Shown here: piece after piece, positions 1 to 8,679 of the stretch
How positions within the stretch are numbered: position 1 is the first letter of the stretch
Layout: every line of letters begins with the position of its first letter
Assembly: GCF_006874425.1 (NCBI RefSeq)
Contig: NZ_VIJZ01000008.1
Coordinates: 186,001-250,000, forward strand
Direction: 5' to 3'
Length of the DNA stretch: 64,000 bases
Source of the DNA: Paenibacillus ottowii
GTDB lineage: Bacteria; Bacillota; Bacilli; Paenibacillales; Paenibacillaceae
Made by a program: the position numbers and the translations under genes
Notes under the pieces: model-generated
Database searches by the model: none
What the model was told of the DNA's origin: nothing
The model's input: only the letters and a program-made list of their open reading frames with translations

Positions 1-221
1 TCCCATTCAATCCCGGCCTCCTGCATGATTAAATCTATCTTGGATTCCATCCGCATCATTCGTATATCTTGTTCCTCTGTCAGTAGCCAAGGTAGCCACT
101 TCCGAAGCAGTCTTTTCACTTTCTTCTGTTTCAGAATCAAAAATATTATTCCGGCCGCCGTTGACAGCGAAAGCCCGTTCTTGATGATCTGTTCTACTGC
201 TGAAATTATAAAGTCGTACAC
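1..221 (-). CDS. Small membrane protein, runs off the left edge (partial)
   Basis: Unrecognised. From a GTG at 221 this frame encodes a protein with one clear membrane helix at about residues 16-32 (LSLSTAAGIIFLIL), then a basic stretch (KQKKVKRLLRKW) and a long amphipathic helix. This looks much more protein-like than the overlapping 113-residue frame at 7-348, which covers the same bases in another register. The frame is still open at base 1. It lies downstream of the ejection-protein genes, where phages often keep holin or lysis genes, but that role is only inferred. The start is weakly supported (GGCGGTGG 8 bases upstream). Confidence 0.45.
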   Translation of the reverse strand, partial: MYDFIISAVEQIIKNGLSLSTAAGIIFLILKQKKVKRLLRKWLPWLLTEEQDIRMMRMESKIDLIMQEAGIEW

Positions 222-348
222 TGCTGTCCACCGCCGGGTATAAAAACTTGTCTCGTGCTGTCGGGCCGAGCAACCATAAAACCATGTTCAAAAACTCTTG
301 AGAAACCGCACATTCGCGGCTATCATCATCCAGTTCAATATATTCCAT
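7..348 (-). CDS. Hypothetical phage protein overlapping a membrane-protein frame
   Basis: Unrecognised 113-residue frame. The ATG has a good ribosome site (GGGGG nine bases before it), and its stop is followed directly by another ATG at position 6 that is preceded by AGGAGG, so a further gene starts at the very edge of the window. The first 45 residues look like normal protein; the rest overlaps the membrane-protein frame at 1-221 and may be a shadow of it. Either two genes overlap out of register or the assembly or gene has a frameshift between them. Confidence 0.4.
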   Translation of the reverse strand: MEYIELDDDSRECAVSQEFLNMVLWLLGPTARDKFLYPAVDSSVRLYNFSSRTDHQERAFAVNGGRNNIFDSETEESEKTASEVATLATDRGTRYTNDADGIQDRFNHAGGRD

Positions 349-364
349 GTTGTTTCCCCCATAA

Positions 365-396
365 AGAAAAGGACCGCCGAATAAACGGGGTCCTTA
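365..396 (-). terminator. Intrinsic terminator after the 1,464-residue protein gene
   Basis: On the minus strand AAGGACC pairs with GGTCCTT around a 16-18 base loop and is followed by a T-rich run. It separates the large internal protein gene from the distal genes. Similar AAGGACC hairpins recur at 6,816 and 7,261. Confidence 0.55.
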
Positions 397-448
397 ATAA
401 GGTGTGTAGTTAGTAATCATTACCACTCGTTTCTATATTGGAAACAGG

Positions 449-3400
449 TTATCTTAAAGGAACCCCTGCTTCTTCTAATTGTTGGTTGATATCAATAAGT
501 GTTTTATTAATCTCCTGTTGAATCACACGTTGTTGCTCTGTAACTTCGCGTGGTGACAATGAGATATTTGATCCAATCTCTCTCTTTTGATTTCTTAACT
601 CTGATAAACGCTTGGAAAGTGAGCCATTTGCTTGAGATGTTACAGTCTTCCTTAATTCGTCATTATACCATGTTGGTATATTTCCTTTTCCATCCTGCAA
701 ATCTTTATACGCTTGCGTAAGCTTATCTTTAGCTCTGTAAAAATCATCGTTAAGAGTATTGGAGAATTGTGGATCAGATATAAAGTTTCTCAAAAGTGTT
801 TTTGTAGGGTCTCCGGCCCCTTGTTCACTCGTAAGCGGCAATATCAGCCTAGCTGGATCACCACCATATGCACGTAAAAGATAATCCACTTTCTTAGGGG
901 ACATATTAAGTGTCTCACCTAATTTAATTGCTACGCCAGATGTGCGTTCGTCATAACGATTAATTGGTGAATTTCCTTCCAAATCCTGAGATTCAATAGG
1001 GCGACCTGCATAATCTTCGTTTGAGACCAAGGCCACACCTGGTGAAAGTATAGTAGAGTTAAATACACCTTTTAGGCTTTCTAATGGACCGCCTCCTCTT
1101 GTTATTCCTTTTAAAGCACCACTAACTACTGGAGGTGTCCAGACATCTACAATAGAATCCATAGCATCTTTAAAAGCATGTGGATCATTATCTTTGAAAT
1201 GTCTAAGTGCTTCAATTGTTATCTCACCAAAAGAATTATACTGTGGTTCCATTGGAATTTTATTAAATGTACCATCATCATTTTTGCTTATATAAAGGAA
1301 ACGATACCTTTCACGTGTTGGAATCAAATCGTAATCAGGATCGTCGGAAAATTGTGAGTATTCATATATTTTGGGCAACACAGATACCATTGCAATGGCT
1401 CCCAGTGTGCGAACTGGATTTTGTTTCAACCCTTTTAGAACTCGGTAAGTTCCCTGTACAGCCGCGTTACTATATGGGCTTATCGCTTCTATATCACGAC
1501 TTAGAGCACCACGTCTGGAAAAGTTTACAGTGCTTTCTCTAGCGTGTTTCATGGCTTGTCTAATGTTTTCAGGCGTTCGTTCTCCACCTAAGCGCTGAAG
1601 TTCAAGCTTGTACGCTGCCATACGCGGAGCGTTTTCAGCGATATTCCCAACGCTCTCAAGCATTTTGAAAGGTGTAGCGGCCAGTTTACCAGCTCCTTTG
1701 ACTATTCCTTTTGGCGTAAGTAGAGGGTCACGTGTCATAGCTGAAATATTGCGGTTCAACTTTCGATCACCTTTTAAAGCTGCTGAATACTCACCACCAG
1801 CTCGACGATATTCTTCCGCTAAATTTTTCAGTCCTGGAATGCGGAGACGATCACCAATACCGCTGAATATCGAATACACGGTATATCCAGCTTGTTTTAA
1901 CGGTTGCCGCGACTGTATTGCAGACTGCGCAAGGTCCATCGTTGTACTTTTAATGGCGAACACTGGAGCAAACAAGCCTGTCGCGCCTCGTTTAGTAGCA
2001 TTACTAAAAGCAGATGCAACATCAATAAGTATATTTGATGCTTGAGGACCCATACCAATAAGTGTTTTCACCATTTCTGGATCGTGTATTTGTACATAAA
2101 CAGGTTCACCTTTGACCATAGCCCGAACAATATTATCCTGATCCATACGGGTGGTTTTGAAAAGGTTTTTAAAATCATCATTCATCGCCTCCACAAAATC
2201 ATCCATACCATCTTCTTGTAGTATTTTTCTCAAGTCTTTAATACCTTTAGGTTTTTGGACAATTTCAGCTACACCGCGGTACTGCTCAGGATTCTTGGCA
2301 ACAACACTTACTATGGACTGCATAACTCTATTGTTCATAGATGCATTAGTCCAAGCGCCCACCATTTCAACTGTTGTTTTTCTTGGATCTACTATGTCAC
2401 GCATAGATCCGGTAGGACTAACTTTTTGCAAAGGCGCTTTTTGCCCTGAGAAAGATGAACTCGTAGTTTTAGCTAAGAATTTTCTTCCTGGTTTTTCAGA
2501 ACGCTTGAATTGTCTACGCATTGGAGAATAGTTAGGGTTTTCCTGTCTAAGAGACTTAAATAGGTTTTCTGAAATAAGACCCTCCTTAACGCCGTAATAG
2601 CGCAATATATTCTCGTTAAATTGATCCCATTCTTGAGCTACTTCTTTAAACCCTGGATGCCTTTTATTTAAGACCTCAATCCGTGCCTGTATTTTATCTG
2701 GTGTCATCCCCAAGCTTTCAGCATAAACTTTTTCTCCTCTTGCAATACGCGTTTTAGCATGTCGCAGAGTCAAGTAATCGACGAATGCTTTATCTTGTCC
2801 ACGTGCTACTTTTTTGAAAATGTCATTCAAACTAGGGCCAATTACTTGACCTTCAGGTGTTACAAATTTATCGCGTACAATAGTATTAGCGATATTATTA
2901 CTTCGTGCAGTTGCATCCATAGCCGCTTCATAGGTGTCTTCACCTATTTTTTTAAGCGGATCTAATCGGTCCACTATATTGTGATAGGCTGCGCGTGCCT
3001 CTGCTGTAACTGTACTTTTAATACCTGCCACATCGTTTTTAATACTATTACGAACAATTTGATCTGCTGTAGTTAATGGACCTGCATTTATTCTTTTTGA
3101 GCTTCCAAAAGGAGAAATACCTACGCCGCCATTACCAAATAGGTTTGTAAACCAATTTTGCTTCATTGGCGCGGCATTTACTGGAGCGCTTGGTATATCA
3201 TTCGTTGGACTTACCGCTGCTTCATCTGCTATATCCTGTTTAAAACCAGACTTGACTCTTGCATTTCCAGCTTCCATTTTCGCTTGTCTGACACGCAAGT
3301 AGTTAGGAACAGCAGGATCGCTAATATCAAACGTTCTTTGAGTATTCATAGAAGCCTTCCCAACACGTTGTACTTGGTTAGTCTCAGTATTTATAAAACG

Positions 3401-4843
3401 TTGTCTAGGCGCTGCTGCTTCTCCAATGAAAGTATTTGCTTGTGTCTCTCTCACAGGAAGTGGCACACCGAATTTCTCGCGTGTAGCTTGATTCTGGCGT
3501 GCTGTTTGTATCAAATCCGGGGTCGCCTGACGACGTGTTGCTGGATATGCCCGATCAATCAATTCGCTTAATCCCGGATCTTGGCGGTTTGCCATGCTTC
3601 CCCAAAGTTGTTCTAATTCTTCCGCTTCTCGCCCTGGTGTGAACTCCGTCTGATTGGCTACACGCATCAGATTTTCGAATTTAACTCGGTAAGGGTTACT
3701 TGCTAACCGACCAGTAGTTGCTGCTGCATTGCGTCCAGAAGGAAGTGCTAAAGGTTCAGGCCTCCAGTCTGTTGGATTAACAATGGTTCCTTCGCTGGTT
3801 GAAATGTTAGAGCGCTGTCTAGCCTGCGCCATACGTTGATCAGTACGTCCAAGAGGTAAGGCAAGCATTTCCTCTATTTCTTGTATTGGACGATCCCCTT
3901 TTATTTTGGTAAGAGCTGTACGTACACCACCCCCTAAACTTCTTAAGGCTACATCTCCTCCAGCGCCGAAAGCTGCTCCTACAGCAGCGTTGTGAAGCAT
4001 TTCTCTGCCTGTGGTTTGATCATGATTGATCCCAATTGCAGTATTTCCGACTGCACCAGCAGCAGCGCCAGTGAGCGCACCACGAGTAAAACGATCTGCT
4101 GTCCCAGCGCTTACTCCTGGGATTCTAGTGGCTTGTCTACTAATTGTATTTGTAAGGGCATTACCAGCGCGTGTAGCAAGAACACCTTCAGCAGCTTCTA
4201 ACGGTCCAGTTAATAGGTTTTGTCCTTTAACACCTGGAGCGGCAGGGTTAAATCCCATTGCTAATACGCCACCTATATTACCTGCATAATCCGCTACCTT
4301 ATCCGCTGTTGCATTGCCAGTTGTGACGTTGTAATACGGACGGTCACCAATAACCATTCCGCCACCCGTACTTATCATACGGTTTGCGAAATTGCCAGCG
4401 TCTGTGTCGGACATTACACCTGTACCCCATTCAGCAAACGGTTGGATGTACTTCATATAAGGATGCTCTTGGGCTGTACGTCTAATATCTGAGATGCGTA
4501 ATTGATATTCGGTTGGATTAGGAGGACCTTGAAGCGGCTGAATATCCAAGCCTGTAGCCGCCTTGTACGTATCCTTTGCCTTTTGATTGCCAGCAGAAGC
4601 ACGGGCAAGAGTGCTATTTTCAATGAATCCTGGTCCAATCTTAAGGGCATCTGGCAACGCTGATAATACGCTTGTATCTGTAAGCTTCGGATTTGCACTT
4701 ACATTGGCTTCGAACGCTGCTGTCCGCCTATTCATCCTTTGTTGTGGTTGTTGCCTTTGAAGCGTGCCATTAAGAGCATCTGTTTTTATTTGCTGCGCTC
4801 GCTTCCGTTGCTGTTCGACAAACTGTTCATATCGCGATGCCAT
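449..4843 (-). CDS. Very large internal virion / ejection protein
   Basis: A 1,464-residue protein, the last large gene of the late operon, in the place where podovirus-like phages encode the biggest ejection protein. A GAGGTGG ribosome site precedes the ATG, right after the transglycosylase frame ends. The N-terminus is polar and charged (about 1-40); about 190-310 is Gly/Ala-rich; a long C-terminal part with charged helices (about 560-1,300) resembles the large polyvalent proteins of podoviruses. No catalytic motif was recognised. By position it probably enters the cell with the DNA, together with the transglycosylase-linked protein upstream. The function is inferred from size, order and composition rather than from a recognised domain. 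Confidence 0.7.
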   Translation of the reverse strand: MASRYEQFVEQQRKRAQQIKTDALNGTLQRQQPQQRMNRRTAAFEANVSANPKLTDTSVLSALPDALKIGPGFIENSTLARASAGNQKAKDTYKAATGLDIQPLQGPPNPTEYQLRISDIRRTAQEHPYMKYIQPFAEWGTGVMSDTDAGNFANRMISTGGGMVIGDRPYYNVTTGNATADKVADYAGNIGGVLAMGFNPAAPGVKGQNLLTGPLEAAEGVLATRAGNALTNTISRQATRIPGVSAGTADRFTRGALTGAAAGAVGNTAIGINHDQTTGREMLHNAAVGAAFGAGGDVALRSLGGGVRTALTKIKGDRPIQEIEEMLALPLGRTDQRMAQARQRSNISTSEGTIVNPTDWRPEPLALPSGRNAAATTGRLASNPYRVKFENLMRVANQTEFTPGREAEELEQLWGSMANRQDPGLSELIDRAYPATRRQATPDLIQTARQNQATREKFGVPLPVRETQANTFIGEAAAPRQRFINTETNQVQRVGKASMNTQRTFDISDPAVPNYLRVRQAKMEAGNARVKSGFKQDIADEAAVSPTNDIPSAPVNAAPMKQNWFTNLFGNGGVGISPFGSSKRINAGPLTTADQIVRNSIKNDVAGIKSTVTAEARAAYHNIVDRLDPLKKIGEDTYEAAMDATARSNNIANTIVRDKFVTPEGQVIGPSLNDIFKKVARGQDKAFVDYLTLRHAKTRIARGEKVYAESLGMTPDKIQARIEVLNKRHPGFKEVAQEWDQFNENILRYYGVKEGLISENLFKSLRQENPNYSPMRRQFKRSEKPGRKFLAKTTSSSFSGQKAPLQKVSPTGSMRDIVDPRKTTVEMVGAWTNASMNNRVMQSIVSVVAKNPEQYRGVAEIVQKPKGIKDLRKILQEDGMDDFVEAMNDDFKNLFKTTRMDQDNIVRAMVKGEPVYVQIHDPEMVKTLIGMGPQASNILIDVASAFSNATKRGATGLFAPVFAIKSTTMDLAQSAIQSRQPLKQAGYTVYSIFSGIGDRLRIPGLKNLAEEYRRAGGEYSAALKGDRKLNRNISAMTRDPLLTPKGIVKGAGKLAATPFKMLESVGNIAENAPRMAAYKLELQRLGGERTPENIRQAMKHARESTVNFSRRGALSRDIEAISPYSNAAVQGTYRVLKGLKQNPVRTLGAIAMVSVLPKIYEYSQFSDDPDYDLIPTRERYRFLYISKNDDGTFNKIPMEPQYNSFGEITIEALRHFKDNDPHAFKDAMDSIVDVWTPPVVSGALKGITRGGGPLESLKGVFNSTILSPGVALVSNEDYAGRPIESQDLEGNSPINRYDERTSGVAIKLGETLNMSPKKVDYLLRAYGGDPARLILPLTSEQGAGDPTKTLLRNFISDPQFSNTLNDDFYRAKDKLTQAYKDLQDGKGNIPTWYNDELRKTVTSQANGSLSKRLSELRNQKREIGSNISLSPREVTEQQRVIQQEINKTLIDINQQLEEAGVPLR

Positions 4844-4853
4844 TTAATCCACC

Positions 4854-5237
4854 TCAATACCATTTATTTTTATCCCAAAATGCTAGTGCCTTTTCAGGCG
4901 TTCCATAACGATCTTTAATATATTGAACTCCTGCTAATGCTTGTTGTGCTGGGTCATTCCAGTTCACGCTATTGCCCCCATAAGACTTGCGGGTACCATC
5001 CAAAAACTGAAAAAGCCCACGGGCTGTGGACTTCGGATTTTTGGAATTTGGATTAAAACTTGATTCCCGGGCAACCAATTCAAGCGTAGGTTGTAGCCAA
5101 CTTTGCGGCAGTCCTTTTTGTTGAAGAGCAGACGCAACAGCAGAACTAGCAACTGAGTAATTACGCGGATTCGCCTTAGCGTCCTTTGCTGCTTTGTAAT
5201 AGTTTTTATACGCCCCGGAGCCACCGGGGCTAGTCAG
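4854..5237 (-). CDS. Lytic transglycosylase (SLT) domain read by -1 frameshift
   Basis: This frame encodes a soluble-lytic-transglycosylase fold: the catalytic glutamate sits in ARESSFNP, followed by the typical GLFQF and a C-terminal ALAFWDKNKWY. There is no ATG or GTG in frame before the catalytic residue; the only TTG lies four codons before it and would remove the N-terminal helices. Instead the frame opens at a slippery heptamer at the end of the 517-residue upstream gene, so it is best read as the C-terminal 127 residues of a 644-residue fusion. Such domains in virions cut peptidoglycan locally so DNA can cross the wall. Confidence 0.8.
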   Translation of the reverse strand: MTSPGGSGAYKNYYKAAKDAKANPRNYSVASSAVASALQQKGLPQSWLQPTLELVARESSFNPNSKNPKSTARGLFQFLDGTRKSYGGNSVNWNDPAQQALAGVQYIKDRYGTPEKALAFWDKNKWY

Positions 5238-5243
5238 TTTCCC
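5212..5243 (-). promoter_or_regulatory. Programmed -1 ribosomal frameshift signal
   Basis: In the zero frame of the upstream gene the last sense codons are TCG GGA AAC, followed by TGA. This gives the canonical slippery heptamer G GGA AAC (5,243-5,237). Six bases later comes a stem of seven G-C pairs, GCCCCGG with CCGGGGC, around a five-base loop (5,230-5,212). A -1 slip replaces the stop by an open frame that encodes the transglycosylase domain. Heptamer, spacing, hairpin and lack of another start all agree. Confidence 0.8.
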
Positions 5244-6787
5244 GATGCTATTCCATATTTCTGATCAAGCTTCTTGATGGTGTCACGCGATAGGCCAGAC
5301 ATCAACATCGCTTGATCATCTTGTCCATCTGGTAAATTCATAGCTACTACTTGTTGATATATCAATTCTTGTGTCTTCTCGTCAGTAGGTATCTTCTTAG
5401 TGGTCGGATCAGCATATTGTTGACGTATTCCATCAATGACTTGATTAACTGATGCGCCACTATATTTAGCTGTTGTGCCATTTAAGCTATCGCCGTATTT
5501 AAGCCAATCAATCGTGTTTCCATCTTGCTGAATTGCCGTCCGTTGTTGGTCAATAGCATAATTCAAACCAAACTGCCGAACATCTTCATCAAATTTAGCT
5601 TGATTAAACTGGTTTTCCCAACTTTGCTGCCCTTCGTTAAACTCTTGTTGTCTAGCAGCCAGACTGTTATTAAATTGCTGCTGTTGCGCTTGTAGCGTAA
5701 GCGGCGTATTTGGGTTATTTGCTTGTCGATTAAGCCCCTGCCAGTCGTCCTGTGGCGTTACAGCACGTCCCGTCATTTGACTGACCACATTAGCTGCATT
5801 CAAGTTTGATTCTTTGCGTTGTAGATCCTGTTGCTGTCCTTGTAATGTCCGGAACCCTGTACTTGCATTTTGTGCAGCGTTATTCGCATTCACATTCGCA
5901 CCATACGCAGCAGAGTTAATGCCAAGAGACTCCAGTATCTTTCGTCTGTTATCAGCTTGTGCGCTTAAATCTGCACGCTGTTGGGCTGTGGTTCCTTTCG
6001 TTTCTGCCTGATTTTTGAATGTGAGAATATCATTTATAGCCTGCCGTGCTTCTGCTGGCATGTAGTTACCTGTCAGTTGTGCCTCTGCCATTGGCTTAGT
6101 AACGTCTTGTTGATACTGTAATCCATACAGGTTAGCAAGCTGCTGCGCTTGTTGCTGTGCCGCGCTTTGATCGTAGTTAGCCTTATCAATAAACCGTCCG
6201 TATGCCTGCTGCATCATTTGTGGCAACGTAGTATTTGCTATGCTTTCCATGGAACGATTGGCAAGCTGATTAGCTAACGTTTCGGAATAAGATGATTTAC
6301 CTTGTCCGGTAGCTCTCAAGCCAGCATTGGTATTACGTTGAGCCGTTGCTAGGTTAGCCTGTGCCTCGCGCAAAGCAGCCTGATATGCCGGGTCAGAATC
6401 TGGATCATACTTGAACTCTGGCAACTTAGCAGCCTGTGTATTAGCCAAACCTGACAAGGAGTTGAGTGTCTGCTCTAAGCGAGGCGTAGGCGGTGTAAAC
6501 GTCGATGTAGTCATGTTGTTTCGTACATTATTTGCTGCCTGCACCATAGGTGATGCTTTGGCTACTGTTGGCACAGATACGGGCTTAGTAGGTGACATGC
6601 CCTGCCAAGCACTATTAAAATTTTGCTGCGTGGACATTGCTGATCCGTTAGCAACTGAACCGGGTTTAAGAAAGTTTTTACCGTCCACCGTCACATACCC
6701 ATTGCTGTATCCGATTCGGCTGTTATTTACTCCTTTGTTATTCAGAGCTTGACGCACACCGAAGTTGTTTTTATTGGTGGTTGCCAT
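5234..6787 (-). CDS. Ejection (internal virion) protein, Gln/Asn-rich, frameshift donor
   Basis: A 517-residue protein rich in Gln, Asn and Ala with long predicted helices (about 100-420), matching the style of P22-type ejection proteins, though no family was matched with certainty. A CGGAGG site lies 6 bases before the ATG. The gene ends in the slippery sequence described at 5,212-5,243, so two products are expected: the 517-residue form and a 644-residue form carrying a transglycosylase domain. It follows a terminator-like hairpin and precedes the 1,464-residue protein, so these three reading frames form the distal late block. Confidence 0.7.
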   Translation of the reverse strand: MATTNKNNFGVRQALNNKGVNNSRIGYSNGYVTVDGKNFLKPGSVANGSAMSTQQNFNSAWQGMSPTKPVSVPTVAKASPMVQAANNVRNNMTTSTFTPPTPRLEQTLNSLSGLANTQAAKLPEFKYDPDSDPAYQAALREAQANLATAQRNTNAGLRATGQGKSSYSETLANQLANRSMESIANTTLPQMMQQAYGRFIDKANYDQSAAQQQAQQLANLYGLQYQQDVTKPMAEAQLTGNYMPAEARQAINDILTFKNQAETKGTTAQQRADLSAQADNRRKILESLGINSAAYGANVNANNAAQNASTGFRTLQGQQQDLQRKESNLNAANVVSQMTGRAVTPQDDWQGLNRQANNPNTPLTLQAQQQQFNNSLAARQQEFNEGQQSWENQFNQAKFDEDVRQFGLNYAIDQQRTAIQQDGNTIDWLKYGDSLNGTTAKYSGASVNQVIDGIRQQYADPTTKKIPTDEKTQELIYQQVVAMNLPDGQDDQAMLMSGLSRDTIKKLDQKYGIASGN

Positions 6788-6815
6788 TGCATACCTCCGT
6801 TCTATTGAAAAATAA

Positions 6816-6848
6816 AGGACCGCTCAAAATTGAGCCGTCCATTTTTTT
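6816..6848. terminator. Bidirectional hairpin terminator
   Basis: GGACCGCTCAA and TTGAGCCGTCC form a near-perfect stem; T-rich runs follow on both strands. It closes the leftward unit ending at 7,081 and lies upstream of the ejection-protein gene. Confidence 0.6.
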
Positions 6849-6907
6849 ACTATCCATATTCTTCATACTCTACTAAAATGTAAATGTTAGAGAGGAGGTG
6901 GAACTAT

Positions 6908-7084
6908 ATGGCACAAAACGAATATGAAATCGCAAAAGATATTTTAGTTGCTGCAATTCAATCCGGGGCTTTTATTAAACCTCAAGTGCAAGGTAACGTT
7001 GCAAACACAAATAATCTCGTCGCTGAAAATTTAGGTGAAGCCTACAAAATTATTTTCAAAGCAGTACTAAAAGCTAATTCTTAA
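6908..7084 (+). CDS. Small hypothetical protein on the opposite strand to the late genes
   Basis: Unrecognised 58-residue protein. The ATG at 6,908 follows GAGGAGGTGG, a strong ribosome site. It is one of the few rightward genes inside the structural block. The sequence looks soluble and helical at both ends with an Asn-rich middle. It converges on the small gene at 7,081-7,245, the two stop codons overlapping. Being transcribed against the late operon, it is a candidate lysogeny-expressed cargo gene, which is inference. Confidence 0.55.
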   Translation: MAQNEYEIAKDILVAAIQSGAFIKPQVQGNVANTNNLVAENLGEAYKIIFKAVLKANS

Positions 7085-7245
7085 TCTTTAGCTACAGCAA
7101 TAAATTGTGACGCTGATTGAAGAAGGGCCGGAAGAGCAGTAGTATCAATAACTGGTCCTTCTTTCTTCAGTTCAGTTTGGATTTTATCACAGAGAATGTT
7201 AATTGTTTCGTCCAATTTATTTTGAGTATGCAAGTTAATCATCAT
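7081..7245 (-). CDS. Small hypothetical phage protein, 54 residues
   Basis: Unrecognised. AGGAGG is placed five bases before the ATG at 7,245. The protein is helical and mildly amphipathic (LDETINILCDKIQTELKKE), possibly an oligomerising helix. It lies between two hairpins, after the stalk-domain protein gene. Confidence 0.5.
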   Translation of the reverse strand: MMINLHTQNKLDETINILCDKIQTELKKEGPVIDTTALPALLQSASQFIAVAKD

Positions 7246-7259
7246 AATTCCTCCTAATA

Positions 7260-7290
7260 GAAAAGGACCCTCATGTGAGAATCCTTTTGC
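7260..7290 (-). terminator. Hairpin terminator
   Basis: AAAAGGA and TCCTTTT flank a further short stem (CTCA/TGAG); on the minus strand the 3' arm ends in TCCTTTT. It follows the stalk-domain protein gene. Confidence 0.5.
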
Positions 7291-7315
7291 TCATTATTTT
7301 ATTGTTGTGTTGAAC

Positions 7316-7347
7316 ATTCTGAGAATTCAATTTTGAATTTTCAGAAT
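7316..7347. repeat. Long A/T-rich inverted repeat
   Basis: ATTCTGAGAATTC is mirrored by GAATTTTCAGAAT with one mismatch around a six-base centre, 32 bases in all. No T-run follows, so it is an mRNA-end hairpin or protein site rather than a clear terminator. Confidence 0.45.
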
Positions 7348-7384
7348 ACTTCTACACAAATGGCGCAACGTCGCACCCTTTACA

Positions 7385-7936
7385 TTATTGTTTTTCTAGT
7401 TCAGCTTTTTGCTTTTCAAACTTCTCAACATTTTTTTCTCTGTCGGCTTTATTGTTTTCATAAAATTCTAGGATTTTTTTATTAGATTCAACATCACGGC
7501 CTGAATCAATGAGTATTTGTTGATTTTTAATAGACGCATCAAGAACTTCAATCTGAGATTTATTTTCTTTAATTGCACTGTTCAATTGTTCTAGAGTCAA
7601 TGGAGTTTCTTTAATTATTTTCTTTGTTTCTTTTGTTTCTGCAATAGGCTCCGTAGTTACTGGATCAGGTTTAATTTCTTTAGTAGACTCGTCACTCAAT
7701 GAAATGCCCTCTTTTCCAAACTGGACTTTCATTCCAGCTGCTTCGGCAACTGATCGTACAGGCGCGTAGCTTTTACCTTCAACTACAACAGCTTTGTCGA
7801 TAGATTTACCGTTGACTGAAACTGCGGTCTCTCCTTGAATTTTCTTTCCAACCAAACTTTGAATTTCATCTGCAAACGACGTTGCTCCTATTGTAAATAG
7901 CGCACCAGCTAAAAATCCTGCTACATATTTTTTCAT
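7385..7936 (-). CDS. Secreted protein with copper-amine-oxidase-type stalk domain
   Basis: A 183-residue exported protein starting at ATG 7,936 after GGAG. Residues 1-23 are a signal peptide ending in SFADE. Residues about 35-75 (SVNGKSIDKAVVVEGKSYAPVRSVAEAAGMKV is split here as VNGKSID and YAPVRSVAEAAG) match the stalk domain common in Paenibacillus cell-surface proteins. The C-terminal half (about 105-183) is a highly charged coiled coil. Its host-like architecture inside the late block suggests cargo acquired from the host and possibly a change to the lysogen surface; it could also be a lysis accessory. Confidence 0.6.
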   Translation of the reverse strand: MKKYVAGFLAGALFTIGATSFADEIQSLVGKKIQGETAVSVNGKSIDKAVVVEGKSYAPVRSVAEAAGMKVQFGKEGISLSDESTKEIKPDPVTTEPIAETKETKKIIKETPLTLEQLNSAIKENKSQIEVLDASIKNQQILIDSGRDVESNKKILEFYENNKADREKNVEKFEKQKAELEKQ

Positions 7937-8001
7937 GATGTGTCTCCTTCGTTCCATTTTTCACCAATATAACACATCATGAATAGTATATAAATTCTTT
8001 T

Positions 8002-8667
8002 TTAAGGGTTTTCTAAAGATTCAAGACGATTATATATTTCGTTTAATTCGTCTTGAAGAGTTTTGTTTTCATCAACATTTTTAAGCTTACTCCATCTTTG
8101 TATATCAACTGTCTCTGAAGGGTTAAGCTTTATACTTCCTCCAGCAGATTGAATATTCATATTGCCTATAGACAATACTTCAAAACCTAAAATAGTATTT
8201 AGTCTGCCTTGTATTTCTCCATTTCTCACAAAATTAAGTGATGGTCCTTGACCATAGTCGGGTTCAATAGAAATATATGTGCCCTCATTATAAAAAGCAG
8301 CAAGCAAGTTTCCCTCTGACCCCATCTCGATCTTAGGGTATTCGCCATTTGTACTACTCAAAAGAAACTTAGTCAGCGTAACCAATCCACTCTCAAACAC
8401 CTTAAAAGCTGCCTTAGCACGGTCTGGATCACCAGCCCATATACGTAAATCATCCTCATCCGTTCGTGCGCTGCTCATGCCTACGGCGCCGTCTCTGGAT
8501 TGTAGCTCAGTTTTGTTTACGTTGTAGCCACCAATCTCACGGACATTCCTAGAGTCGATTGCCCCGTTTACGATAAACTCTAATTCTTTAACTACCTTTG
8601 CGAACTCATCCAACAGTTGAGCGTGACTGGTTTGTGCGGTTAATAGTGGAGCTTGAAACATTGCCAT
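8002..8667 (-). CDS. Phage tail-associated protein with C-terminal coiled coil
   Basis: A 221-residue protein downstream of the gp10-like gene. A helical N-terminus (about 15-50), a beta-rich middle (about 90-190) and a short C-terminal coiled coil (LQDELNEIYNRLESLEN) suggest a trimeric tail or needle component. No family recognised; the role rests on position in the tail block. Confidence 0.55.
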   Translation of the reverse strand: MAMFQAPLLTAQTSHAQLLDEFAKVVKELEFIVNGAIDSRNVREIGGYNVNKTELQSRDGAVGMSSARTDEDDLRIWAGDPDRAKAAFKVFESGLVTLTKFLLSSTNGEYPKIEMGSEGNLLAAFYNEGTYISIEPDYGQGPSLNFVRNGEIQGRLNTILGFEVLSIGNMNIQSAGGSIKLNPSETVDIQRWSKLKNVDENKTLQDELNEIYNRLESLENP

Positions 8668-8679
8668 GTAAAAAACCTC

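Noticed and set aside
449..4843. Several plus-strand frames opposite the 1,464-residue gene
   Set aside because: They lack ribosome sites and look like shadows of the long leftward gene.
7316..7347. Phage attachment site or recombination site
   Set aside because: The inverted repeat is isolated and lies between late genes; an mRNA hairpin is simpler.
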